From: DAOTTI01 sp034437795
GTDB lineage: Bacteria; Chloroflexota; UBA11872; UBA12225
Length of the DNA: 30,477 nucleotides
Assembly (NCBI GenBank): GCA_034437795.1
Contig: DAOTTI010000088.1
Location: 1 to 30,477, forward strand
Reading direction: 5' to 3'
Under the pieces are notes generated by a model that made no database searches, was not told the origin of the DNA, and saw only the letters and a program-made list of their open reading frames with translations. Of this stretch, positions 1-8,485 are shown piece after piece (positions within the stretch are counted from its first letter, which is position 1; the number at the start of each line of letters is the position of its first letter). The position numbers and the translations under genes were made by a program.

Positions 1-40
1 CGCGTGCGGGAGAGGGGGCCAGGGGGTGAGGGCTGCCCTC
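1..40. repeat. Partial palindromic interspersed repeat at window edge
   Basis: The first 40 bases hold gggagaggg followed by a ggggtgaggg motif. This resembles one arm of the CCCTCTCCC/GGGAGAGGG hairpins seen complete at 15187 and, with a mismatch, at 18237. The matching arm would lie outside the window, so this is probably a truncated copy just downstream of the YfhO-like gene that ends at 84. Confidence 0.4.
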
Positions 41-83
41 CTCTTTCTGCATTGGGAAGGATGAAGGCAGAACCACGCACCAT

Positions 84-2918
84 TCAACGCTCTGCCGTCA
101 TGCACTGCGGCTCCACGGTTGAACGGCCGGCGCGCCCCTGCAGCGCCATCACCATGGCGAACCACCCTGCCAGCACCAGCGCGCCCGCGCCGGTGGCGGC
201 CAGCGCCACCGGCCAGGAGGGGGGCGTATAGGTGAAGATGACCAGGTGCCGGCCGGCCGGCACCGGCACGGCGCGAAAGGCCACGTTTGCCGTATAGATC
301 GGCGCCGGCGTGCCGGTGACTTCGGCGCGCCAGCCGGGGGCGCCGGCGTCCAGCAAGATCAGCAGCGCATCAGTGTCGGCGATGCTCTCGACCTCCACCC
401 GTCGCTCCTCGTAGCTCACGATGCGCGCCTCGTAGATGGGCGCCTGCGATGCCGGCAGTGCGCCGGCCGGCGACGCCCGCGCCTGGCTGGCCAGCCCTCC
501 GGCCGGATCGGTCACCACGGCGCGGACGCGGCCGCCGGCGTCGGTGCCTCGCATCAGCTCCCGCACCGCCTCTTCCGCGCTGGCTACGACCGTCCACTCC
601 GGCGTGACGAACGCCCGCGGGGCCGGATGGGCGACCCGATACACCGTGAGCGCGGGCAGTTCCCCCGCCGCCGGCACCGCGCGGGGCTCATACCGCACGC
701 CGCTCGGCCAGGTCAGGGGCTGGAACTGCTCCGTCGTGACCAGCAACCCGGCGCCTGTCGCCTGCGCCAGCCCCCACCGCTCGCCAATCGCCAGGCGCCG
801 CTCGCGCAGGCCCCGCTGCATCAACGCCAGCTCACCCGTGCGGGGAGCCCGCTCGCTGCCCAGGGCCGCCGCCAGGAGCGCCTGCTCTCGGCTCATCAGA
901 TTTTCATAGCCGTCCGCGTGCGGGATCGCGACGTGCAGGCCGAAGTTCGGCGCCAGGTGGCGCTTCAGAAAGCGGTACGACGGCACCGTCGCGTCCCTCC
1001 CCGTGGCCTCGATGGCCAGGCGCAGCTCGTAGTCGGCCGTGTGCGCCTGCCAGCTCAGGACCCGCGGCGCCAGGGCCGGCGCCAGCCGTGGCTCGATCCC
1101 GCCCCGCACAACGGCTCCCAGGTCCGGGTCCGGCGCCTCCGTTTGAACCGCCACGCTCTCCCGCACCACGGGCGCGGGGATGGCCGGCAGGCGCACCTGC
1201 CCGTACGCCAGGAGCGGCAGCGCAACCAGGGTTACGGCGCCCCATCTGGCTCGGTCCGCCTCGGCGAACAGGCCGGCGGCCGGCCGAGCCGCCGGCGCCG
1301 ACAGAAAGGGCCATTGCCAGCCCCACCACCACGCCGCCCCCCCCAGCGCGGCGAGCGGGATGAATACCCCCGGCTCCAGCGGATTGGTCGCCCGCAGCAC
1401 CTGGAACCAGGCGGCAAGGAACGTGTTCAGGTAGTGCTCCGGCGGGTACTCGCGACCGGTGGCGGCGCCGAGCGCGCGGGTCGCGCCGGGCACGAGCACC
1501 CGCGGTTGCACGTACCGCAGGAGGGCGTTCGCGCCGGCGAAGGAAGCTGTGAGCAGCACGACGGTGCCAACTGCCACCCACCGCCATGCATGAGGGGCCC
1601 GCCGAGGCTGCCCCGGCGCCGCCTGTTCGCCGCTCGCGTTCCCTTGCTCCGGACCACTGGGAAACCTGCCCTGGGTCGTCCCCGACGGAGTAGGGCGCAA
1701 CCGCCGCAGCAGCCGGCGGGCGCCGTGTGGCCCGGCATGGGGCCCCTGGCCGTCCGTCGCGCCCGTCGCGCCTGGAGAGACGGGGTCCCGCACCGCCGCC
1801 CCACGATCAAGCCCGAACGCCCCTAGCATCGCCACCGCCAGCACCGTCCAGAGCAGGAAGCGCGAGGGGTCACGGAAATAGGCCAGTAGAGGCGTGTGCC
1901 AGACGAGCCAGTAGAGAGGCGTGTTGCTCCCCAGCGAGAGCAGCGCCCCGGCCCCCCCGATGGAGGCCAGGAAGATCGTGCGCCCATCGCGCCGCCCCGC
2001 CCTGAGCGCGGCGGCGGCCAGCAGCAGCGGGAGCGGCCCCAGGTAGGCCGTCCACTGCGGGCTCAGGACCCGCGGCAGGGCGAGCGACGGCAAGAGCATG
2101 CCGGCCAGCAACCCGTGGGGTGAGACGGAGCCGACGGCCCCCGCCTCGGCGCTCAGTCCGCCGGCCCGCGTCGAAGCGGCGACCAGGGCCAGCGTCGGCA
2201 GGTACCGGACGGCGGCCACGGCGGCCGCGGTGACGGCGGCCGCCACCAGGGGCACGATGGCCGGCAGCCGCGCCAAGCGTAGCGCGAGATAGGCCGCATA
2301 GGCGGCGGCCGGTGTGCCGACCAGCAGGGCCATCTGCGGGTGGCTGCCCAGCAGCAGCAAGCCGGTCACCGCCCCCGTACATGGCGCAGCCAGGCGCGCC
2401 CCCCGAAAGTGCGCGTCGATGCCCCACAGGAGCGCGGGCAGGGCCCAGTACGCGGCGCCCTGGTTGAGCAACGGCGCGCCCCCGATGACGTGCAGCGAGT
2501 GCCCGTAGGCCAGCCCGGCCACCACGGACGCGACCCGTGAGGCGCCCCAGCATCGCGCCAGGCCATAGGCCATGGTGGAGGCCAGGGCGACGTACAGAGC
2601 GACGGCGGCGTAGTACCCGGCGTGGCCGCCGGCGGCGACGAGGGGGAGCCAGTTCAGGGGCGAGAACCAGCCGTACTCGGTAAAGGCCAGCGGGAAGCCC
2701 CCCAGCAGGTAGGGGTTCCATAGGGGCACCGTTCCGCGGCGCAGGCCATCGGCCAGCCAGGCGTGCGCCGGCCGGTACGCCAGGAAGACGTCGGCGTTGG
2801 CTAGCTCATCACCAAGGAAGATGAACCGCCCGTAGACCAGCAACGGGAGCACGCACAGCGCCACCGGCGCCGCCCAGCGGGCGGTGCGGTCCCCAGTGGA
2901 TAGTCCAGCTGGACGCAC
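84..2918 (-). CDS. YfhO-like polytopic membrane protein
   Basis: A 944-residue integral membrane protein. It has a first TM segment at about residues 17-36, then the YfhO-type lumenal signature: D43 and the motif VPLWNPYLLGGFPLAF at about 64-79. A long series of Ala/Leu-rich TM helices follows, with FRDPSRF at about 348-354, a C-terminal beta-rich extracytoplasmic part and a final TM near residue 920. YfhO family members are GT-C-fold proteins implicated in glycosylation of cell-wall polymers or lipids; the substrate here is unknown. Residues 374-445 form a Pro/Gly/Arg-rich low-complexity insert between TM segments. The GTG start lies one base after the stop of the upstream toroid gene and has no clear Shine-Dalgarno sequence, so reinitiation is likely. 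A second YfhO-like gene lies at 28774-30477. Family membership is fairly sure; function is inferred. Confidence 0.88.
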   Translation of the reverse strand: MRPAGLSTGDRTARWAAPVALCVLPLLVYGRFIFLGDELANADVFLAYRPAHAWLADGLRRGTVPLWNPYLLGGFPLAFTEYGWFSPLNWLPLVAAGGHAGYYAAVALYVALASTMAYGLARCWGASRVASVVAGLAYGHSLHVIGGAPLLNQGAAYWALPALLWGIDAHFRGARLAAPCTGAVTGLLLLGSHPQMALLVGTPAAAYAAYLALRLARLPAIVPLVAAAVTAAAVAAVRYLPTLALVAASTRAGGLSAEAGAVGSVSPHGLLAGMLLPSLALPRVLSPQWTAYLGPLPLLLAAAALRAGRRDGRTIFLASIGGAGALLSLGSNTPLYWLVWHTPLLAYFRDPSRFLLWTVLAVAMLGAFGLDRGAAVRDPVSPGATGATDGQGPHAGPHGARRLLRRLRPTPSGTTQGRFPSGPEQGNASGEQAAPGQPRRAPHAWRWVAVGTVVLLTASFAGANALLRYVQPRVLVPGATRALGAATGREYPPEHYLNTFLAAWFQVLRATNPLEPGVFIPLAALGGAAWWWGWQWPFLSAPAARPAAGLFAEADRARWGAVTLVALPLLAYGQVRLPAIPAPVVRESVAVQTEAPDPDLGAVVRGGIEPRLAPALAPRVLSWQAHTADYELRLAIEATGRDATVPSYRFLKRHLAPNFGLHVAIPHADGYENLMSREQALLAAALGSERAPRTGELALMQRGLRERRLAIGERWGLAQATGAGLLVTTEQFQPLTWPSGVRYEPRAVPAAGELPALTVYRVAHPAPRAFVTPEWTVVASAEEAVRELMRGTDAGGRVRAVVTDPAGGLASQARASPAGALPASQAPIYEARIVSYEERRVEVESIADTDALLILLDAGAPGWRAEVTGTPAPIYTANVAFRAVPVPAGRHLVIFTYTPPSWPVALAATGAGALVLAGWFAMVMALQGRAGRSTVEPQCMTAER

Positions 2919-2919
2919 G

Positions 2920-4824
2920 TCAGAGGCGATAGCTTACCTGTAGCCAGAACGGGAGCCGGCTGGGCCACACTTCCACCAGACGCCCGCCGCGTCCGCGCCG
3001 GCGCACCGGCTCCGAACAGTCGACGGCGGCTTCCTGCGCCCCCGAGGGTAGCAGGTACGCTACACGGCCCACGGCCGTGACCGGCATGGGGGCGCCGGAA
3101 GGCGCCGCCACGTCCAGCCGGTCGCTGACCAGACAGCCCCGGCCGCGCAGTGCGTAGGCGCGCGTGACGGTGGCGCCATCCAGCCAGTCCGGCACCGATC
3201 CGTCGGGCCGCGCGGGGCGGCTCAGGATCCGCGCGCCGTGGGGCTCGAGCGTCACTTCGCTCGACAGGGCCCAGTGGCTGGCCGCCGCGTCGCTCAGGCT
3301 GGCGCCGAACGGCTGCAGGTAGCCACGCCAGAGCCTCGACGCCGCCGCCCGCAGACGGCCGCGGCGCAGGAGCAGTCGGACGACAAAGAGCCACTGGCGC
3401 CCCTCGCGCCAGGGCGGGTTGTCGCGCCAGAACCGCCTCACGGCCTCGCCCTGGCGCGGATGGCGCGGTGCGACCAGGAAGTTCGCCTCCACCAGCGCCC
3501 CTTCGCGCGCCACCGCGATCCGGTTCCGCCAGTCCCCGCCACCGCCCGCGTAGGCCAGCGCCCCGCCGCCGATCGCGCCACCGAAGAGCGTGTTCCTGGG
3601 CGCCTTGCCGGTGCGGATGATGGCCACCGCGTCCCGCGATTGCAGGCGCACGATCCCCGCGCCGGCAAGGTGCGCCCCCGTCTCCGCCGGCGCCGGCTCC
3701 TCCTCAGTGCCACCCAGCAGTTCCATCACCTGCGCCGGCCAGGCCAGGTCCGCCGTGTGAAAGTCGCGGCAGACGAAGTCGGCCACGCCCGGATCGCGAC
3801 AGGCGGTGATGCCCCCGTCCGCATCCTGATGGGCGGCCAGCCGGCGCCAGCAGCGCAAGGCCAGCGCCCGCCACTCCCCGCGCTGGAACCGCGCCGCCCC
3901 GCGGAGCAGGGCGTAGACGTCATAGGCGTTGCTCCCCGCCTCGTAGCTGCCGTCCCAGAACCAGCGCTTTCCTTCCAGTGCCAGGGGCTTCAGGCCGTCG
4001 GGGGCAATTACGGCGGCCAGGAAGGCCAGCCCGCGCTCCAGCGATCGGGTGATGGACCCACCCTCGTCCAGCTCGGGGACGGCGTCCCCGATGTGGAACA
4101 GGAAGGCCAGGCACCGGCTGTGGTAATAGACGGTCGTGTCGGCGGCGCCCGCATGGACGCCGTACGCCGCGGGGTCCGGATGGTAGGGCCAGGAGCCGTC
4201 TGGGCCCTGCTCGGCGCAGGAGCGCGCCACCGCCAGGCGCAGGGCGTCGCGCCAGGCCGGGCGGGGCATGACGCGCTGGGCGGAGGCCAGCCCCATTGCC
4301 CCCCACAGGCGCTGGTTGGTGATCTCCTTCTCGATCACGGCCTGACGCAGGTACGTCTCCGCGTTCCGCTCCACCGCCTGCTCGATGGCGCATCGCTCAC
4401 CTGGCGGGAATGCGTCCGCTGTGGCGCCGGCCAGCAGCCGGCTCAAGGCGTCGGTGCACTCGCCCGAGTCGATTGCGGACGTGGAGCAGTTTCGCGGGTC
4501 CAGCCGCCCCGGCAGATAGACGTAGCCCCCGTGGTCCGGGTCCGGCGCCAGGCGCGCGACCACGTATCGCGCCCGCTCCACCGCCAGGCGCAGGTACTCG
4601 CTCTGGCCGGTGGCCCGCCACAGCGCCAGGTCGAGCACGATCGACCGCGCCAGCTTTCCCGTATGCGCCACGCCGTGCTCCGCGCATTCCAGGCGCCTCC
4701 GGTTGAGGTACCGTGAGGCCGCGGCGAACCAGCCGGCGACGTCGCCGGCGGCCAGCGCCACCGCAGGCGCGGCGGGCGCAGCCAAACCATCGGCGGGGGC
4801 GCCGGGTACGGGTAGCGGTGCCAC
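2920..4824 (-). CDS. Predicted alpha/alpha-toroid plus beta-sandwich protein (heparinase-like architecture)
   Basis: A 634-residue protein with no recognisable signal peptide. Residues about 25-390 are built of repeated helical pairs rich in Trp, Tyr and His, such as AIDSGECTDAL, WDGSYEAGSNAYDVYALL and CRDFHTADLAWPAQVMELL. This is typical of alpha/alpha toroids in polysaccharide lyases, unsaturated glucuronyl hydrolases and some terpenoid-cyclase-fold proteins. Residues about 400-634 look like beta-sandwich strands, giving an order like that of heparinase II/III-type enzymes. I cannot assign catalytic residues. The GTG start abuts the TAG of the nitroreductase-methyltransferase gene with no gap, and the stop lies one base before the YfhO-like start, so the three are almost certainly co-translated. 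A role in trimming or modifying a glycan is inference from fold and context; it could also be a non-catalytic family member. Confidence 0.75.
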   Translation of the reverse strand: MAPLPVPGAPADGLAAPAAPAVALAAGDVAGWFAAASRYLNRRRLECAEHGVAHTGKLARSIVLDLALWRATGQSEYLRLAVERARYVVARLAPDPDHGGYVYLPGRLDPRNCSTSAIDSGECTDALSRLLAGATADAFPPGERCAIEQAVERNAETYLRQAVIEKEITNQRLWGAMGLASAQRVMPRPAWRDALRLAVARSCAEQGPDGSWPYHPDPAAYGVHAGAADTTVYYHSRCLAFLFHIGDAVPELDEGGSITRSLERGLAFLAAVIAPDGLKPLALEGKRWFWDGSYEAGSNAYDVYALLRGAARFQRGEWRALALRCWRRLAAHQDADGGITACRDPGVADFVCRDFHTADLAWPAQVMELLGGTEEEPAPAETGAHLAGAGIVRLQSRDAVAIIRTGKAPRNTLFGGAIGGGALAYAGGGGDWRNRIAVAREGALVEANFLVAPRHPRQGEAVRRFWRDNPPWREGRQWLFVVRLLLRRGRLRAAASRLWRGYLQPFGASLSDAAASHWALSSEVTLEPHGARILSRPARPDGSVPDWLDGATVTRAYALRGRGCLVSDRLDVAAPSGAPMPVTAVGRVAYLLPSGAQEAAVDCSEPVRRRGRGGRLVEVWPSRLPFWLQVSYRL

Positions 4825-6219
4825 CTAGCTCTTGCGCAGGGTTAGAATGCGGATCTTGCCCAGCGGGGCCAGCGCCGGGTGCAGGGGCTTGGTCAGGCGA
4901 TAGGCCGCCGCCACGGGATACTGCACCGCCGACATGGCGTTGTGGAACGACCGCACCCGATGGCGCGCCTCGTCCTCCGGCGGTAGCGGGAACACGGCGT
5001 GGGCGTGCTCGATCTCGAAGCCGGCGCGACGCGCCAGGCCATCGACCTCCCAGGGGAAAAGCGGCTTGAACGGGCCCAGCGACGGATCCGTAGAAAGCGC
5101 GTACTCCACGTTTCGCCGGCCCATGGCCCGCCGCGCCAGGCGCATCGGCTCAACGTACGACCGGCGATTGATGTGGGCCAGTACCAGCCCCCCGCCCGGC
5201 TGAAGGACGCGGAAGGCCTCGCGGAGCAGCGTCTCCCGCTCGGCCGGCGGCAGGTTTTCCAGCCTGAAGACGCAGGTGGCGGCGTCGACCGACCCGTCGG
5301 GAAGCTCGATCCGGCCGCGGTACGGGAGGTACTCCGCCGGGCGTGGCAGCCGCGCCAGCACGAAATTCGCCACCTGCTGGCTGAGCTCGATGAACTGGAG
5401 CGAGGCGTCCGGGACCTCGTGAGCGATGGCCTCCAGGTAGAGCCCCGTGCAGGGGAGCAGGTCCAGGATGCGCTTCGCCCCCAGGCGTCGTAAGGCGTGG
5501 CCCAGATAGCCGCGGACCGCCTGGTATTCAGACGGGATGGGCTTGTTGTACTTGGGGCCGGCGCGGATGCGGGCCTGCTGGTAATCCGCCAGCTGATCCA
5601 GACGCCAGCCGTCCGGATCGGGCGACGTGGGTAGCGTCGGCTTGGGGTGATACTTCTGCCAGTGCACCAGGTGGGATGGATCACGGCGGGCCGGAGCCGA
5701 CGGCGATTCCGCCGGATAGCCGAAGAGGGTCGTGGAGAGCACGTCCACGTCCTTCGGTAGGCCCAGCGTCTGGCGCAGCTTCTGGCGGTCATGGATCGTC
5801 GCCTGCCAGAACCCGCCCAACCCCAGCGAATGCGCCCGTAGCAGCATATTCATCACGGCCGCTGAGGCGCTCTGGATGTTGGCGTAGGAGCCTTCCGAGA
5901 AGCGCGTGTTGTAGCAGATGAAGATGCAGACCTGGGCCTGGTCAGCGAAGGGGACTGCGTCGGCCAGCGAGCGCCGGATCGCCGGATCGGTGACCACGAC
6001 GAAGTCCCACAGCTGCATGTTGCAGGCGGACGGCGCCCACAGCGCGCACTCCAGCAGCTCCTTGACCACCTCCTCGGACACGGGCTGGTCCGTCCACCGG
6101 CGGATGGTCCGCCGCGTGCGGATGGCCGTGCCCACGTCCATCGGCGGGGCCTCCAGCCCGGACGGCGTGGACGGGGCGCCGTTGGCCGAAACCGATTGCT
6201 GCTCGTCGACTGCGGTCAT
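4825..6219 (-). CDS. Nitroreductase-family domain fused to a SAM-methyltransferase-like domain
   Basis: A 464-residue two-domain protein. Residues about 28-190 are a nitroreductase fold: the FMN-phosphate-binding Arg cluster RTRRTIRRW (34-42), APSACNMQLWDFVVV (62-76) matching the P-S-x-x-N-x-Q signature, and GLGGFWQATI (133-142). Residues about 235-464 resemble a class I SAM methyltransferase, with ILDLLPCTGLYLEAIA as motif I (251-266), LPDGSVDAATCVFRLENLP (306-324), and FRVLQPGGGLVLAHIN (336-351), the usual post-motif. Motif I lacks the usual G-x-G spacing, so SAM binding may be altered or lost. I start at ATG 6219; the frame stays open upstream to 6486, but the extra residues are Pro/Arg-rich and translate spacer repeats. 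It is the first gene of a three-gene coupled set. A redox-plus-methylation role is inference. Confidence 0.85.
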   Translation of the reverse strand: MTAVDEQQSVSANGAPSTPSGLEAPPMDVGTAIRTRRTIRRWTDQPVSEEVVKELLECALWAPSACNMQLWDFVVVTDPAIRRSLADAVPFADQAQVCIFICYNTRFSEGSYANIQSASAAVMNMLLRAHSLGLGGFWQATIHDRQKLRQTLGLPKDVDVLSTTLFGYPAESPSAPARRDPSHLVHWQKYHPKPTLPTSPDPDGWRLDQLADYQQARIRAGPKYNKPIPSEYQAVRGYLGHALRRLGAKRILDLLPCTGLYLEAIAHEVPDASLQFIELSQQVANFVLARLPRPAEYLPYRGRIELPDGSVDAATCVFRLENLPPAERETLLREAFRVLQPGGGLVLAHINRRSYVEPMRLARRAMGRRNVEYALSTDPSLGPFKPLFPWEVDGLARRAGFEIEHAHAVFPLPPEDEARHRVRSFHNAMSAVQYPVAAAYRLTKPLHPALAPLGKIRILTLRKS

Positions 6220-6546
6220 ACGCCGGCTCGCTCGATGATACAACGGGCGCCGCCACGGCCGGTGGCGGGAGCGGCGCCGCGGCCCCGGCCATAGGAGGGT
6301 GTGGCCCAGCCAACCATCTGGGTAGGGCGCGGCCCCGGTCGATGGAGGTAAGGTCCGTCCTCCCGTCCGCGAGGGGCGCGTCCTTGGCCCGTCCGAGTAG
6401 GGGCGCGGCCCCGGCCGCAGGCGAATGACGTTGGCGGCGCACCTGGCAGCGGTGGCCACGCGTGGTGCGGCCGTCTGCACGTGCACGCTGGCGCCAAACG
6501 TGGTTCAATTGGCGGGTCACGTGAGGCAAGAGCGCGGAGACAGGCC
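6220..6546. other. Divergent intergenic region with GC-rich repeats
   Basis: This 327-bp spacer between divergent genes contains three copies of gcggccccgg with similar flanks (near 6281, 6339 and 6403). Two of them are preceded by a gtaggg-type lead and can form short GGGGC/GCCCC stems. It also holds two perfect 10-bp palindromes, ccacgcgtgg (about 6457-6466) and tgcacgtgca (about 6476-6485), which could be operator-like sites for the dehydrogenase. I see no convincing sigma-70 boxes. Confidence 0.45.
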
Positions 6547-7734
6547 ATGGCGAGCTTTTCGGTGCCAACGGAAACCATCTTTGGCTGGGGCTGCGCGGCG
6601 GAGGTGGGCCCCCGCGCCAGGCAGGCCGGATTGAACCGCGCCCTGCTCGTCACCGACCGCGGGGTCCGCGCCGCCGGCCTGACCGAGCCCGTCGAGGCGT
6701 CCCTGCGGGGGGCCGAGATCGTCTATGACGTCTTTGATGCCGTCAGCCCGAACCCGCGTGACGTTGAGGCGGAGGCCTGTCTGGCGGCGCTCGTCGCGGC
6801 GCAGGCCAGCGTCCTAGTGGCCGTGGGCGGCGGGAGCGTGATCGACACGGCCAAGGCGGCCGGCGTGCTGCGCGCCAACGGGGGCCGCGCCCGCGACTGG
6901 TGCCCGGCGGTCGGCGGCCGCACGCCGCCAAGGCCGTCTCTCCCCCTCTTCGCCCTGCCCACGACTACTGGCACCGGCTCAGAGGTCTCCGGCGGGGCGG
7001 TTCTGACCTTTGACCTTGATGGGCGGAAGAGCAAGAACAGTATCGGCAATTGCCAGCCCGCGCTCGCCTTCCTCGACCCCGAGCTGGTGGTGAACCTGCC
7101 GGCGCCCGTCCTGACCGCCAGCGGCCTGGACGCCTTCTGCCACGCGACAGAAAGCTACGTCTCGCCCCATGCCACGCTCTTCACGCGCGCCTTTTCCGTC
7201 CAGGCCATCCGCACCATCGCCCGTGCGATGCCGGATGCGGTGCAGGCGGCGCGTGCGCCCGGCGCCGACCGCCGGCCGCAGATGGAGGCGATGCTCTACG
7301 CCGCGAACCTCGCCGGGCGCTCGATGATGGGCCGCACCGGCCAGGTCCACGCCATCTCGCGGGCGGTGAGCGCCTTCTTCGATACCGTCCACGGTCTCAC
7401 CAACGGCGTGCTCCTGCCCATCGTCCTTGCCTACCACGCGCCCCATGATCAGGCGCTGCAGGCGCGGCTGGCGGAGGCCGGCTACCTGATGGGCGATGCG
7501 TCCTGCGCGCCCGGCAGCATTGGCAGTGACCCCGCCGTCGCGGCGGCGCGCACGATCGACGCGATCGCCCGGCTGCGCGACGCGGTGGGCGCGCCCCGCC
7601 GTCTGCGTGATCTGGGCGTGCCGCGCGACACCCTACCGCAGATCGCCGCCGAGGCCCTGCGGACGGAGCAGGCGCACAACCCGCGCCCCGCGACTGAGGC
7701 CGACCTGCTCGCCATCTGCGAACAGGCCTGGTGA
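6547..7734 (+). CDS. Iron-containing alcohol dehydrogenase
   Basis: A 395-residue member of the group III (Fe-dependent) alcohol dehydrogenase family, cytoplasmic. The NAD(P)-binding segment GGGSVIDTAKAAG is at 94-106 and LPTTTGTGSEVS at 138-149. Metal ligands are placed as in FucO-type enzymes: D195 and H199 (GLDAFCHATESY), then H268 (GQVHAIS) and H282 (DTVHGLTNG). All four are present, so the enzyme should be active. The ATG at 6547 is chosen because ggag at 6536-6539 gives a 7-base spacing and the family N-terminus begins there, although the frame is open back to 6481. It is a single gene, divergent from the nitroreductase fusion. The alcohol or aldehyde substrate cannot be told from sequence; maleylacetate reductase-like relatives share this fold. 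Confidence 0.93.
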   Translation: MASFSVPTETIFGWGCAAEVGPRARQAGLNRALLVTDRGVRAAGLTEPVEASLRGAEIVYDVFDAVSPNPRDVEAEACLAALVAAQASVLVAVGGGSVIDTAKAAGVLRANGGRARDWCPAVGGRTPPRPSLPLFALPTTTGTGSEVSGGAVLTFDLDGRKSKNSIGNCQPALAFLDPELVVNLPAPVLTASGLDAFCHATESYVSPHATLFTRAFSVQAIRTIARAMPDAVQAARAPGADRRPQMEAMLYAANLAGRSMMGRTGQVHAISRAVSAFFDTVHGLTNGVLLPIVLAYHAPHDQALQARLAEAGYLMGDASCAPGSIGSDPAVAAARTIDAIARLRDAVGAPRRLRDLGVPRDTLPQIAAEALRTEQAHNPRPATEADLLAICEQAW

Positions 7735-7942
7735 CCGTCAGGGACGGCAGCAGACAGTACAGCTGAAGGATATTCCAGGTTAGCGGAGCGCGCCGGTCTG
7801 ACCGGCATCCGCAACCGCAGGTAACGCCCGCTCGGAGCACAAACGGCTCGTGCGGCGCCGGCAGCCAGGTGAAGTCCGCCATTGGTCTGAAGTGTCGGAA
7901 TGCAGGAAAGTTCGACCGTCATCGTGGCAGGGTCCATCGGCC

Positions 7943-7980
7943 CGCCGTCCGGCCGCCGCTGCCGGCGCGGCCGGACGGCG
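7943..7980. repeat. Perfect 14-bp inverted repeat
   Basis: The left arm cgccgtccggccgc (7943-7956) and right arm gcggccggacggcg (7967-7980) are exact reverse complements separated by ten bases. No T-run follows on either strand, so it is not a standard intrinsic terminator. It lies about 210 bp after the dehydrogenase stop in a decayed region and could be a repeat-element hairpin or a recombination or protein-binding site. Confidence 0.6.
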
Positions 7981-8112
7981 TTCACCAGTGCCGATGGCAC
8001 ACCAACCCCGCGAAGCGCTCTCCCTCCGCCTCGCGCCGCGGACCAGGCCGCCTCGCCCGACCGCGCCGGCGCCACTGGCCGCGCTGGCGCTCGCCACGCT
8101 CGCCGCCTCCTG

Positions 8113-8295
8113 GTGCGCCCAGCCATCCAGGCCTTTGACGGCAACCGCTACTGGGCCTTGGCTGCCTACAACGCCGGGATCGAGGCCGTGCGCGACTGGC
8201 GCGACGGCGGGCTCTACGCCGCACCGCCGGTCGGCGGTTACGTCGAGACCGCAGCGTAGGTGCTGGCGATCCTGGCCAGCTACCTCCGCCGCCGG
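8113..8295 (+). pseudogene. Remnant of a lytic transglycosylase (SLT) domain
   Basis: The plus-strand frame through this stretch reads IQAFDGNRYWALAAYNAG, then a short segment and GGYVETAA, an in-frame TAG at 8257-8259, and VLAILASYL. The A-L-A-A-Y-N-A-G block followed by a YVE(x)nVL segment is the C-terminal signature of Slt/MltE-like lytic transglycosylases. The upstream catalytic part (E-S-x-F and G-L-M-Q) is not visible in any frame, and the stop interrupts the C-terminal helix. I therefore call it a fragment of a dead gene, with boundaries approximate. Recognition rests on about 45 residues only. Confidence 0.5.
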
Positions 8296-8485
8296 CCGGA
8301 CGTGACGATGTACGTTCCGGACCGCATGCCTGCGGCCCACGTCCCCGGCGCCCTCCGGCTGCTGCGGGAACTCGCCGCCCGCCGCGCCCGCCCGAGTGGT
8401 ACCCCCGCTGCGACGGCGACTAGTCTGCGGATCTCCGCTCCTCCAGACCAGGGCCGGTGCCGGCTCACCCGGAACCGCCGTGCCC

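Larger units (their letters stand above)
7735..8485. other. Gene-poor decayed region
   Basis: About 750 bp after the dehydrogenase contain no convincing intact gene. Visible contents are a weak hairpin just after the stop (ccgtc/gacgg at 7735-7747), a perfect 14-bp inverted repeat at 7943-7980, and a remnant of a lytic transglycosylase domain near 8113-8295. Open frames here are high-GC artefacts with Arg/Pro/Ala-rich translations. Confidence 0.6.

Noticed and set aside
246..1826. Long plus-strand open frame opposite the YfhO-like gene
   Set aside because: An antisense shadow caused by high GC; Arg/Pro/Gly/Gln-rich with no domain.
6220..6486. N-terminal extension of the nitroreductase fusion
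   Set aside because: The 89 extra residues are Arg/Pro-rich and translate spacer repeats; the family fold begins after ATG 6219.
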